Below are positions 32,640 to 43,352 of a stretch of DNA of 64,000 bases, piece by piece; the stretch's first letter is position 1, and each line of letters begins with the position of its first letter. The position numbers and the translations under genes are program-made. The notes beneath the pieces were generated by a model, which searched no databases, was not told where the DNA came from, and worked only from the letters and a program-made list of their open reading frames with translations. The stretch comes from Takakia lepidozioides (taxonomy: Eukaryota > Streptophyta > Takakiopsida > Takakiales > Takakiaceae), in the NCBI GenBank assembly GCA_030704615.1, contig CM060734.1:26536001-26600000 (forward strand), given 5' to 3'.

Positions 32640-33115
32640 CTGCTAATGAGGGTACCTTCTTCAACATATTTCACCATGTTTTCCCCTGCTATCAGAGTCG
32701 TCCCTAAATTTTCCTGTTGAATTCTGCAAGTTAGCTCGTTGGTGGATCTATGGTGGTGTTGGAGTGATTTTGACATGTTACTGCCAATGTGGTCGACAGG
32801 AAAGTATCAAAAAACAGATAATAGAGATGTGGAGAAGCTCTGGAATGAATACGTTTCCGACCCCAGTCAATGGTGGAACAATCCAGGCAAAGAGGTGAAT
32901 GCCTGTTGGAAGCAGACGCAAGTCAGCATAGGAACTAGTGCGATAAGTAGGGTTGGGGTGTTTGCTGGAACAATTCTAGGGTGTTATTGTCAGCTGCTAG
33001 CATCAAGGCAAGGATGTATTCATGATTTGTGCAGAGGCATGGATAGCTGAAGGAGCAGGGAGATCCAAGAGGGCCAGATTTCAAGCTCCAGATTCGCCTA
33101 CAATTCCCTGTGGAA
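32640..33115 (+). pseudogene. OSB/PDF-type fragment with both halves of the motif
   Basis: After a diverged DR1-like start (GAGGGTACCTTCTTCAACAT) the frame reads KTDNRDVEKLWNEYVSDPSQ, WWNNPGKEVNA (32812-32905). A separate piece at 33068-33090 reads PRGPDFK in another frame. Together they make the two halves of an OSB PDF motif separated by ~160 bases that look intron-like or inserted. It follows a PPR fragment, as the copy at 31740 also does. Confidence 0.55.
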
Positions 33116-33136
33116 GCAGCACACACCTCGCACGCA

Positions 33137-33436
33137 CACACAAGAGGTCCTCTTGGGTGCATGGTCAATCAAATCCTCCATGGGTCATGACACAAGGTCG
33201 AGGACAATGTGGTGAGGGCACCTTCTTCTTCGACCTCTTTCGGCCTATTTTGCCCTCTCATCAGACTCAGCCTTGAATTTACATATTGAATGTTGTAAGT
33301 TAGCTCGTTGGGTGGATGTGGGGTGGTTTGGAGTGACTTTGACAAGTTACTGCTGATGTGGTAGCAGAAAAATACCCAAAAACAGATAACAAGATGAAGA
33401 GAAGCTTTGGAATGAACACTTTTCCGACCCCAGTCA
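33137..33436 (+). repeat. DR1 copy fused to an OSB/PDF 5' piece
   Basis: DR1 (CACACAAGAGGTCCTCTTGG to about 33310) runs directly into a frame with EEKLWNEHFSDPSQ, the start of the PDF motif. At 33437 it is cut by the LINE fragment. This shows that DR1 and the PDF segment are parts of the same larger repeated unit. Confidence 0.65.
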
Positions 33437-34165
33437 GTGTTGTAGTTGCGAAAGGAAAGGACAGAGGAGGGATGAAGAGTGGGAGTGAAGAAAGCCGTTA
33501 CATGTATCCGGCAAGGGAGAGATGAGTATTATGAGAGCAAATAGAAGGTAGGACTGTGGAAATGCTTGGAGGTTTTGTAGGGTTTTAGATAGCGTTGGGC
33601 AAGAATTAGTGGGGAGTCCAAAGGTTGTAACATGGGCTATTGGTGGGTGGTGTGTGGATGGGTCGCAGGGGAAGAAGGGAGCAAAGTGGTCGGTGATATG
33701 TCGATAGTTATGCATTAGTGACATGGTGTTCGGCTGGAAGTATAATGCATATCTGTATTGTGCATCGATGGGGGACTCGCTGATGATTTCCTCGAGGGTA
33801 GATGGTCCGGGATTTGGATGTATGTCCCCACAGCGGAGAAGTAGGAGGGTCAGGCAGATGTCCCTGTATAGGTTGTTTGGTTTGGGGGGGTGATGATAAA
33901 AGTGTTTTGACTTATCTAGGGGATATCGACCTCGGGGGGAGTACATGGAGGGTAGGGTTTGGGATCCATGGCGGGGTTTAAGAGTGGCTGGCGGGGGTTT
34001 AAAGACACCCACTCAATCTCTTCCCAACACTCCACACCTTTCCAATCCACCACACCATTACACTAATTATCCAGCAGAGGTATGTATAAGAGCCCAAGGT
34101 AAGCGCTTGGGGGTTGGGATCCGGGGGTAGGGAGGTGGCTGGTGAGGCGGGTGGACGGGAAAGGG
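33437..34165 (-). mobile_element. LINE fragment with a 2A-like motif
   Basis: The minus-strand frame (no ATG at the upstream limit, first ATG at 33944-33946) reads YRDICLTLLLLRCGDIHPNP and ends GP. Residues GDIHPNPGP are encoded at 33803-33829. The hydrophobic LLLL run before GD-x-x-x-NPGP is the layout of 2A-like peptides found near the N-terminus of some LINE proteins. The Glu of the 2A consensus is His here. The insert sits between EEKLWNEHFSDPSQ and a DR1 copy, both of which are interrupted. The 3' part of the LINE is missing. Confidence 0.6.
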
Positions 34166-34400
34166 CAGGGGTGTACACAAGAGGTCTTCTTGGGTTCATG
34201 GTCAGTCTAATCCTCCATGGGTCATGACACAAGGTCGAGGACAATGTGGTGAGGGCACCTTCTTCTTCGACCTATTTCAGCCTGTTTTGCTTTAGGGTCA
34301 GACTCGGCCCTGAATTTGCAGCACGGATCTCTGGCATGAGTTATTTACAGATCCTTCACGATGGTCTTAGCAGGTCGTGTTTCAATCTCTGCATGCTCAG
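34166..34400 (+). repeat. DR1 copy, near full length
   Basis: From ACACAAGAGGTCTTCTTGGG through GTGAGGGCACCTTCTTCTTC to CAGATCCTTCACGATGG it matches the minus-strand copy at 8545-8808. Confidence 0.75.
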
Positions 34401-35036
34401 CTGCAACGTCTGTAGAATAAAACTATAATCAACCCTAAAGAAAATGATCAATCAGTCTAGAGTTCGTTCGTTGGGGAAAACACTATACGACTGTAACATA
34501 ATGATGCCATGCTACTCTATTTCTCTTCATTCTCCCCACTGAGGACGTTCGACCATTACTTATCTCAATCTATAGCAACTAAGACCCTACCAGTTTCAAT
34601 GATATTTCCTGCATTCTCTATCAACTCTATCCCATTGTATGAGATCAAATATCATTGCTCATCTACTACCCTTCTCCAGTAATCTATTTGATACAAGGTC
34701 AATAGCTCTCGATACCATCCTTTATTCAACAACCATAAATTGATTCTCTCTCTGTCACTACATTGCAGTATTTTAAAAATATCTAACGACAAACTATTAG
34801 GCAGTCCAGTAATTAATTCTACAGGACACGCTATCCGTTCTCCTTCACACATTACTATCAATCACTCTTTATCACCAACCCTGTTTCCTCAGTTGCTTTG
34901 GGGATTTTTCCCTCAACGTTGTTCTCTGCCATGCAAATGATTTTCACTTCGCTGTTATGCATCTCCCATTAATCCAATTGAAGACTCTCTCTATCTTCAT
35001 TTCCTTAATCTGCTCCCTCATGAATTTTGGATATCC
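34401..35036 (-). pseudogene. Possible F-box-like fragment
   Basis: A minus-strand frame at 34652-34861 reads ELITGLPNSLSLDIFKILQC then LWLLNKGWYRELLTL. It has the GLP ... I ... L ... K.W spacing of an F-box. Upstream on the same strand, extending into the inverted arm at 35037, another frame reads ELVPGLPREISIDGYPKFMR. The match is short and the frame is broken, so this is tentative. Confidence 0.3.
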
Positions 35037-35627
35037 ATCTATCGATATTTCTCTTGGTAGACCAGGAACCAATTCTCACACCGAATTCTTATCTTCTCCA
35101 TTTGTGCACATTTTCACTATCTCACATAATTATGGTTCTTCAATTCTTACACATAGGATCACATTCTCATCCCATCACTCCATTCTTCACACATACACAA
35201 AGTGAATTGGACTTCCTTTTTCTCCTTCTTCTATTCTATTCATTTACGAACGCAATCATCACAAGAATGCAGTACTAAATCTACCATTGAAGAATAACTC
35301 TATATTCTATCTCCTACTCACTCTACTCTCCCCTGCTCCGGTCACGGCTCTCTGGCTCAACTAACACTGTCTGCTTCACATAAATGCAATATATAGCAGA
35401 GTGCTCCAACAACTGTAATAACCACTCAACCTCTTTCATCCATCCTTTACAATCATTCATCCATTTCTTCTATCATCCAGTCCAGGATAGACTATCGGCT
35501 GCTTGACAAGATATCGAAGAATCACTGCTCTATCGCAGCAATATCGAAGGTATCGCAGAATATATCGATGGAAAAGGTATTAAAAAGTTCTTAAAGTTGT
35601 CACTGAGTCAGAAATTCCTATTATTCT
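35037..35627 (-). repeat. Inverted arm, left copy (~590 bp)
   Basis: This segment is repeated in reverse complement at 42765-43352 with high identity (shared words ATCGATATTTCTCTTGGTAG, AACACTGTCTGCTTCACATA, GTCACTGAGTCAGAAATTCC). Read on the minus strand it begins TGTAGAATAATAGG and contains a TATA-like CTATATATTG. It may therefore be a solo LTR or promoter-bearing segment. Confidence 0.85.
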
Positions 35628-35800
35628 ACAACGTCGTGGTTCTCACAGACCAATCCGACGTTACCTAACTACAGACACAAGCAGCACACATGAGGTCGTT
35701 TTGGGTTGATGTCGGTCGAATCCTCCATGGGTCATGACACAAGGTCAAGGGCAATGTGGTGAGGGCACCTTCTTCTTTGACCTATTTCAGCATGTTTTGC
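35628..35800 (+). repeat. DR1 copy leading into PPR
   Basis: Begins GTCGTGGTTCTCACAG, passes ACAGACACAAGCAGCACACA and GTGAGGGCACCTTCTTCTTT, and joins the PPR fragment at CCCTCTCACATCATG without a gap. Confidence 0.7.
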
Positions 35801-36292
35801 CCTCTCACATCATGTTTGTGTGCTTTTGCAATGCTTGTGCAAGCCTGGCAACCCTGGAGAAGGGCAAAGAGGTGCATGGGGATATCATCAAAGCTGGAAT
35901 TGTACCAAATGTCAATCTAAACACTGCCCTGGCAGCTTTGGAAAAGGGGAAAGAGGTGCATGGCGACATCTTCAGAGCTGGAATTGTACCAGATATCATT
36001 TTGAACAATACCCTGGTGGACATGTTTGCAAAATATGGGTGCATCTAGGATGCAAAGGGAGTGTTCGACACTATGGCTGAACGAGATGTGGTGTCATGGA
36101 GTGCGATGCTTGCAGGGTATGCATGGCCGATGGAGGCTTTGGAGACCTATGAGCAAATGATGGGGAAGCACATCATGTTTGTGTGCATTTGCAATGCTTG
36201 TGCAAGCCTGGCAGCCCTGGAGAAGGGCAAAGAGGTGCATGGGGATATCATCAAAGCTGGAATTGTACCAAATGTCAATCTGAACACTGCCC
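35801..36292 (+). pseudogene. PPR fragment, same duplicated type as 30218-31045
   Basis: Reads NACASLATLEKGKEVHGDII, NTALAALEKGKEVHGDIFRA, NTLVDMFAKYGCI, then the same TAG and DAKGVFDTMAERDVVSWSAM, ending at NVNLNTA. The shared stop shows common descent with the tandem copies 5 kb to the left. The frame is cut at 36292. Confidence 0.8.
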
Positions 36293-37295
36293 GAGCCCGC
36301 CTTCCCGCCGCCAGTCTCTGCTAAATATCTTAGTCATGACTAAATCCATAGGGTTTCACAATTTTCCTACTTTCCTCAAGGGCGTTACCTCTCTTTGCAG
36401 CGGATCCACTAACTTATCCCTAGCTAGGTGTTTAGCACCGTCTCCCACCATAGCTCGTCCAGCGGCCCTTAGCTCTGCCCTGCAGCCTCGCAACACCCCG
36501 GCTTCGCTCTACCTCATTCATAAGACTCGCCTCTTCTCTACGCGTCTTTTAAGCTATCTCTTGCTAATCTTTTTAGCGATCTATGGGCGAATATATTCTG
36601 CTACGCGTTGGTACCTCCTCTCTCGTCGGGCCCGCCGCATCCAGCCTCAGGATGGTCGTTCCACCCGTCAACTCAAAGCTCACTACCCCAGCAGCTTCGA
36701 AGGCCACCTGACGGTGTATACACTTATCCATGTTATGTTTACTTTCTCGATTCTTACTCTGGCGTTTTCAAGTTCCCTTTTTGGCGTTGGAAGGTCTACC
36801 ACCCACCTCCTCTCTATCAGGTATGGAATGGTTACTCTATAGTTATGTCTACAGCGGTGCTCCACTCTAATTTGGGCGGACGGATTCTTCCCCACCCCCC
36901 ATCCGGTGCACAAACCGAGCATTCCTGTACGGTGCACAACTTTCAAGCAATGGCGTCTCTTATGTAATACAGTATGCCCACGGGAAGGGCAGCTGCCTAT
37001 CTTGTGGCATGAAGGCAAGCCTCATCATTTGGTCCCCAAAGTCCCAGCCAATCCGCCGGCTCCAGCAACCAGCAACTCAATATCTACTCCCCATCAGGAA
37101 GCATACTTATCCCTCACTCATTATTTATACCTCTCCTTCCTTTATTACAATCGTTTCCACACTTCCTACTTTGCGTTCTCCTCAATTCATGCCCTACAGT
37201 GCCCACACATATCACCACTAAAAGACTCTACTCAATACTCAAGAGCTCGATCCTATTTGCCTGACTCACCCTCAAAATCCGCCCAACACGCCCTA
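36293..37295. other. Unrecognised sequence with long but unassigned frames
   Basis: Frames at 36183-36842, 36608-36967 and 36906-37337 are open for 100-200 codons but switch frame. They contain segments such as TFKQWRLLCNTVCPREGQLP and VYTYPCYVYFLDSY that look protein-like without a family I can name. It might be another piece of the LINE (ORF1 or 5' region) or an unrelated element. Confidence 0.3.
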
Positions 37296-37565
37296 TCACA
37301 TTTCAGATGCGGCTTGAGTGTGCCAGAAGTGGTTTGACAGTTTATGATGGAGTACTAAAGAATGCGTCCATTTCTGGATATGCAATTTGGTGTGGCTGAG
37401 AAAAGCGGAGGCTTGTTTGTTGGCTTCTCGAGTCAGGGTAGTAAGAAGGTTGCAAATTGGCCGAAGTTCCGGGGGGTCAGGACGGGGTGGATTAGCCAAA
37501 ATGGATGAGTAGGGGGTTGTTTTTCTATGAGCAGTGAGCACAAAAAAGCATGAGCAGAACCCCAA
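37296..37565 (-). pseudogene. LINE C-terminal fragment
   Basis: The minus frame reads LLTTLTREANKQASAFLSHT, KLHIQKWTHSLVLHHKLSNH. It matches LSTTLTREAHKQASTSASLT, KLHVLKWTHSEVLHHKLSIP of the LINE at 29130-29270. It is a second, opposite-strand copy of the same LINE family. Confidence 0.8.
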
Positions 37566-40560
37566 AAGATCCTTTGCTCAAAAACCCCCCCTATATAGGT
37601 CCCAACCATCGTCCAAGACCTTCTGCCCTACCATAATCCACCCCACTCCCACTGCAGATCCCCACACCACCTATTTCACACCCTACTGCTGCACACTGAA
37701 CCTTCTCAGCCTGCCTAAGCTCTCGATACCAGCGTTGCTTCCCTATTGGCACCTTGTTACACATACAGCCTCTCTGCTCCTACCCGCCGACTCTGCAAAC
37801 TGCACCCACAACCACAGTACTCTATTAAATAAGTCCCTCAATTGCCACATTTCCTATACTCTCTCCCTCCCACAGTTGCACTACCCTGCCCTGCTTGATT
37901 ACACAGCCACTCTGGCACCTCCCCCATCTCCTGTACACTACACCTCTCCCTCAATTCACCCCAATACCCATTTCACTTCCCCCTGTCCAGCTTCTGAGTA
38001 CCAGCCCTGCCAGTTCTCACCTCTGCCGAGCCATCCATCCTCACCAGCCTGGTGCTCCCATCACCCCCCCCTCACTTTCCCACAGCACCAGAACTCTAAC
38101 ATGCATCAGCCTCTACCCCTGGCCTTTTCGTTTCATTACCTCCTAGACATGCCACCCCCCCTTACTCTTTACAATACCCAGCATCATAAAACAACCTAGC
38201 AATACCAGCCTATCTCTCCTCTCCCTCTCCTGCCAATGTGCCTGATCCCTCCTTTCCCCCTTGTCACCTGGCCCCACAACTCTGCCTCTGATCTATGGCC
38301 TGCTCTTGCTCACCACACTTGGTTCCCCAATTTATATTCCGCTGGCTTTTTCTCCCAGTATGTGCCCTTTACTCTCTTCCCAATTTCATGTTGCCTCACT
38401 TTGCATATTCCCATAATAGGCCTTACAGTGCCCTCACTGTATGCCCCATGTTCTAACTCCCCTCTCTCTTTTACAGGATGTGTACCAAATCTCCACTCCA
38501 CACATTACATATGTCCCCCATATGTTCATGTTCTTCATAGTCAGCACCACCTCTTTTTACAACTTGGTGAGCCTTTTGGCTTAAGGGACGATCTCTCTCT
38601 TCCCCTAATTCACTTGCCTACTCTAACAATTCTCTCTCCTAGGCTTGCCCACTATCACCACCTGCTCAACCCTGTCACATCCAATCAGTACTGCCTCGTA
38701 TTCATACCTAGGAGCCCAAAGATGCCCCAACTATCTCACCCTCTCCTGCTGCCAAAGCATTCTGCTATTCCACCTTACCCCACTGCCCCAAAACACTGCC
38801 ATTGGCATCCTCTATGGCCTCAGCTCAATCCCCGGTTCCTTCATTCTATGTACTCAGCCAGTAACCTCCCTTACCCATTCCACCCAATTCACCCCCCCCC
38901 CCCCCCCCACACACAGGTGAGTGCCACGGCCTGTCTCTTCTCACCCCCCTGCCCATCTGTTGTCCCAACCTCAGGTCCCCTTCTTCCTACCATGCTTTCC
39001 AGCTTCCCTTCAGCAACTATATGTCCAACCCAACACCCACCCAGCTACCCACAAACCAGCTAACGTTAATCCTGTCTGCCTAGACTCCGCTAGACCCCTT
39101 TTGAGCAGCCCCTCTTCCAAGTCTACTCCCTTTCCCCCCCCCCCTCTGGGGCTGCCACATTCATGATAGCCACCACCCTAACAGTCTACCCCCCTCTTTA
39201 CAATCTTGCCACAATGCCTGTACCCCTCTTAGCACATACAATATGATCTCACTCTACACTGCATCTCGTTACTTCCTGATTGCAGGCTATCCATACAACA
39301 CTTACCGCACAGCACACCCACACTTCCCCCTATGGGGCTCTCTCACACAATGGTCATTCCACTCAGTCAGTTACATATGCCCCGCATATGTCCATTCAAA
39401 TAATTTCAAAAAGCTTCCACACCCCTACCAATTACGCACATATGTTCTGCATATGTATACTCGTCACACCAGATCTGGCACCACAATCTCTCACCACAGA
39501 ACTCTTGCGGCACCCTGCCCTATCATCCCACAGAGCCCTCTACCCATTCCGAATTCCATCTCTCCAACAATTACATATCATATGCCTACCCACCACTCAC
39601 AAGGGCCCTCGTTGCCTCAACATTTCATCCCTACCCCCTGCCCCCTCCCATCATCCGTGTCACCCCACCCCCCTTGCCCAAATTTGACCCATATGCCATG
39701 CCGAGCCCTGAAAGTGATTACCTGTTATCTCACCAGCCCACTTCCCACAACCCAATCCCGCACCCCCAACCCAAGACCCAATCAATTCTACTCCTACTTA
39801 ACACCCTGCCACATGCAATACTCAGTATGCCTACACATATGCCCAAGCCCACACACTATACAACACATAGGAAACATAACCTGCCACCAATTTTCTCCCA
39901 TCCCACGCTGCTTGACCAACAGAATTCCCACTGTCTAAACAAATATCACTGGGCCTTGCCCACCTCAACTCCATTTACAGCTCCCTACCCCTACCTGCAC
40001 CCAATATTACCACCAAACAACACTTAATGATGTACCAGACTGCAGACTGCCAAAATTGCAACCTCTTAATACACAACTCTTCAAGCTGGATTAATTACCC
40101 CCCCCCCCCCCCCCCTAGTACAATCACTACCTCCCACTAACAAAATCAGCACTGACTCCCAACCTCGAACCACCACACCCAACCTCACCCACAGTACACA
40201 GTAAAGAGCTGTTTATTGACAAAGGCATGCCACCACCTTGTCATGCGTTTACACTTCTTAATACCTCTCCTCACTCCAGCACCTCTCAGCCGCCACCCAG
40301 GCACAAAAGGCTAACGGCTCTAATTACTACACCAAGACGACCCTGCCGCCAGGCTACCTCACACTGCTGCCATACTGCCCCCACATATAGGCTGCAATCA
40401 CACCCCAGTCAGCACTTCTTCCCCCCCCCCCCCCCCCCCCCACCCCCCCCCCCCCCCCCCCCCCACCTTGGCAATTTTGTCTCAACCCGCCCTCTCTCTG
40501 CTCTCAGCACACTGCCATCTCCCTCTTTTTCACAGCTCCCAACTGCTGGCTTCTCTCTAC
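37566..40560 (+). other. C/T-rich LINE 5' region or insert with ACATATG palindromes
   Basis: Three kilobases are strongly C- and T-rich and poor in G on the plus strand, with C homopolymers at 38890-38909, 40100-40113 and 40421-40464. Long open frames (for example at 37534, 38236 and 39243) follow from the lack of stops in such sequence and show no domain. ACATATG...CATATGT inverted motifs recur (about 38506-38524, 39374-39392, 39439-39456). It leads into the ORF1-like frame and may be its promoter/leader. Confidence 0.5.
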
Positions 40561-40562
40561 GT

Positions 40563-42560
40563 ATGTCTCTTTTCAAACTTGGTAATACCCAGAAGAGTAC
40601 AGGCAGTATCCAAAAGCACCATCGTCCCCTCTCTACTATAGTCACCCGCAGCAAACGAGCTAGCTCACTCCAGCTCGCGGCACTCCGCTCCGCGTCCACA
40701 ACTAGTCACATGGATAAGGATTATGACATGGACATCCGCCAGGAAGAAGACATGGATGTCAGCGACATGCACCCCTCCGACAAATTATTCTTTGCAGCAG
40801 AGAACGCCTATCAGGCCCGTTCCACACAGAGCCTTGCGAAGGTCAGCACTGAGTAGACTCCAGCAATTCAAGCCATCACCACCCCGTCGTCTGCAACAAC
40901 ACCTGGGAAACGGCGCGTCCCACCTCCTCGCCAGTGTAGCTCCCAGCTACCACCCCCTACTCCAATCGGTCAGCTAGCGAATCCAACAGCGAGGCTGGCA
41001 GTAGCCCAGCTGATTCCAAAAAATCCAAAGGCACTGGCACACCAAGCCCCTCAACACATCGTGGCTCCCTATTTCTCTCCAACATACAGCAATACTGGAT
41101 GGGCTACCCCACACTCCAGCAGCATGTGAGGGACTCGGTGTTGCCCTTGGTTGCTGAGGACCGCTCATCGTTTGAACTCCAATGCATTGGCCTCTGCAAC
41201 TCGGAAATTCACGAAATGCGCCACTGCCCCAAGGCTTACCCGCACGTCCCCCAACTACACTACCCTTCAGTGAGGCACGATGGACGAGAAGGCCAGTTTC
41301 TCTCCCTCACGCAGCTTCCCAAAGGCACCCAAATTGACCCCGTATCGGGCCTCTCAGCTTCACCCCCGCACATTATGATTTGCTTTGATAGCAACACCGA
41401 CATGCCCAAGGAGCAAGCGCTCTACCGGGCCCCTTGAAGTCATGAACATCCCACTTGGCAAGGTCCTCTACTCTTTGACCAAGCGCGGGAGTAAAATGTG
41501 GAACGACTTTCTCAAGGTAGAGCTACTGCACCCAGCCACGGACGACATCGCACTTCTCCAAGGCAACTGCGCATTTGTCATGACCATGGCATCTGGGGAG
41601 CAGATGCAAGGTAAAATCGAAAAGGCATATGACCTTCCCGCCTCACCCGACCACCTCTCTCTCTATTTGGCCAATGATATCCTACTTGGCAAAATAGCCA
41701 GCAAACTAACCATGAATTTCATCATGGAAACGCACCAACATGGAGACGAATTTGAAATCGTACAGGTTCAGAAGATAGGCCCAGCATCAAAGTTTTGTTT
41801 CATCTATCTTGCTGCAGCAAACTCCAAACAATGCATGTTAGAACAAGGGGTGCGAATTGAGCATACGTTGATCAAACCACAACTACGAACACGATGCTCC
41901 AGTATGACTGGTATCACTGCAATACCACAGGAGGCCATTGCGGAGCGCGATGCCCTCACCCTGGTGGCAAAAAATCTCAACCCACTTCATTCACAATCGG
42001 CCACGGAAGATGCCCTCTATGGCATCTTTGGCAAAGACAACGCTGAGCACATTCATTTCAACTCAATCGACAGGATGGAGAAAATTCGGCACACAGGGAT
42101 GGCTCTAATCACCTACAAGAACCCTAGTGTATATGCCCAATGGTGCAACCGTCCGCCAGTCCTAGTTATCGATAGACTCATCAAATTCGAGCCTCACACG
42201 AATAGCCTCAATGGGGCTACCCCACCAGTAGCCGAGATTCTAGAACGACTGAGAGTTGCTAACATCAACCAAGCACTGGCCGACACTGTCAATTCCCTCA
42301 CCATCAAATCAACATCGACTTCCAAGCATGGGCACGAATTCCTAATGTCGGAGATTGACAAGAAACTGGCTACGCACGTCATCTCTATCAAAACCGAATT
42401 CAAGGGTGATCTGGCGAGCATGGAGAACAGGGTCGCCCTCACCATGGCAACCCAGCACGAAGCTCACCACAATTACCTTATGTCTCTCCAAGACTCCATC
42501 ACCAAAAATCTTGGAGCTAATCTGGAAAACTTCTACAACATTGACAAGATTTCTCCAGTG
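40563..42560 (+). pseudogene. LINE ORF1-like protein with coiled coil
   Basis: Starting at ATG 40563 (MSLFKLGNTQKSTGSIQKHH), a basic N-terminus is followed by an acidic stretch, a stop at 40854-40856, and successive frames: HRGSLFLSNIQQYWMGYPTL, FELQCIGLCNSEIHEMRHCP, then the long frame from 41450. That frame includes SATEDALYGIFGKDNAEHIH, FNSIDRMEKIRHTGMALITY (an RRM-like beta-alpha-beta pattern) and a C-terminal heptad region HEFLMSEIDKKLATHVISIK. ORF1 proteins of LINEs bind RNA and often combine an RRM with a coiled coil. The assignment is by architecture and neighbourhood, not by a specific family match. It breaks off near 42560. Confidence 0.5.
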
Positions 42561-42764
42561 TGCGGATCCCGCTGTGTATGATGATTGGGGGCCTTCGCAA
42601 TACCACCCCTACATGGCGTTCAAGCAGTTGCAGAAGGAGGGTGATGAGCGTGACCATCGTCGATCGCATGAACTAGAAGGGAGACGGGAAAAGAGGCCTA
42701 GGAATTAGTTGCAGGTGACTTAGTGTTTGCGAGGGCGCTACACAATTAGGAGTGGGGCTATGTA
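42561..42764 (+). other. Unassigned short coding-like stretch
   Basis: A frame reads DPAVYDDWGPSQYHPYMAFK, RSHELEGRREKRPRN and ends at 42706-42708. It looks like the charged C-terminus of a protein, but I do not recognise it. It is bounded by the ORF1-like end and the right inverted arm. Confidence 0.3.
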
Positions 42765-43352
42765 GAATAATAGGAATTTCTGACTCAGTGACAACTTTAA
42801 GAACTTTTTAATACCTTTTCCATCGATATATTCTGCGATACCTTCGATATTGCTACGATATTGCAGTGATTCTTCGATATCTTGTCAAGCAGCCGATAGT
42901 CTATCCTGGACTGGATGATAGAAGAAATGGTGGATGATTGAAATGGATGAAAGAGGTTGAGCGGTTACAGTTGTTGGAGCACTCTGCTATATATTGCATT
43001 TATGTGAAGCAGACAGTGTCAGTTGAGCCAGAGAGCCGTGACCGGAGCAGGGGAGAGTAGAGTGAGTAGGAGATAGAATATAGAGTTATTCTTCAATGGT
43101 AGATTTAGTACTGCATTCTTGTGATGATTGCGTTCGTAAATGAATAGAATTGAAGAAGGAGAAAAAAGGAAGTCCAATTCACTTTGTGTATGTGTGAAGA
43201 ATGGGGTGATGGGATGAGAATGTGATTCTGTGTGTAAGAATTGAAGAACCATAATTATGTGAGATAGTGAAAATGTGCACAAATGGAGAAGATAAGAATT
43301 CGGTGTGAGAATTGGTTCTTGGTCTACCAAGAGAAATATCGATAGATTGTCC
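42765..43352 (+). repeat. Inverted arm, right copy (~590 bp)
   Basis: Reverse-complement partner of 35037-35627. It begins TGTAGAATAATAGGAATTTC and ends at AAATATCGATAGAT, where it abuts a truncated DR1 copy. The differing flanks show that each arm inserted or was copied as a unit. Confidence 0.85.

Noticed and set aside
34652-34861. A functional small F-box gene
   Set aside because: The GLP...KGW pattern is short and the surrounding frame is broken, so it is kept only as a tentative fragment.
37534-39940. Long plus-strand frames of 220-275 residues (37534, 38236, 39243)
   Set aside because: They lie in C/T-rich DNA where stop codons are rare. Composition is Pro/Ser/Leu/Thr-rich without motifs, and overlapping frames are equally open.
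40421-40464. Poly-proline protein domain in the frame at 40227
   Set aside because: The proline run is just the C homopolymer translated. The likely start of the ORF1-like protein is the ATG at 40563 after it.
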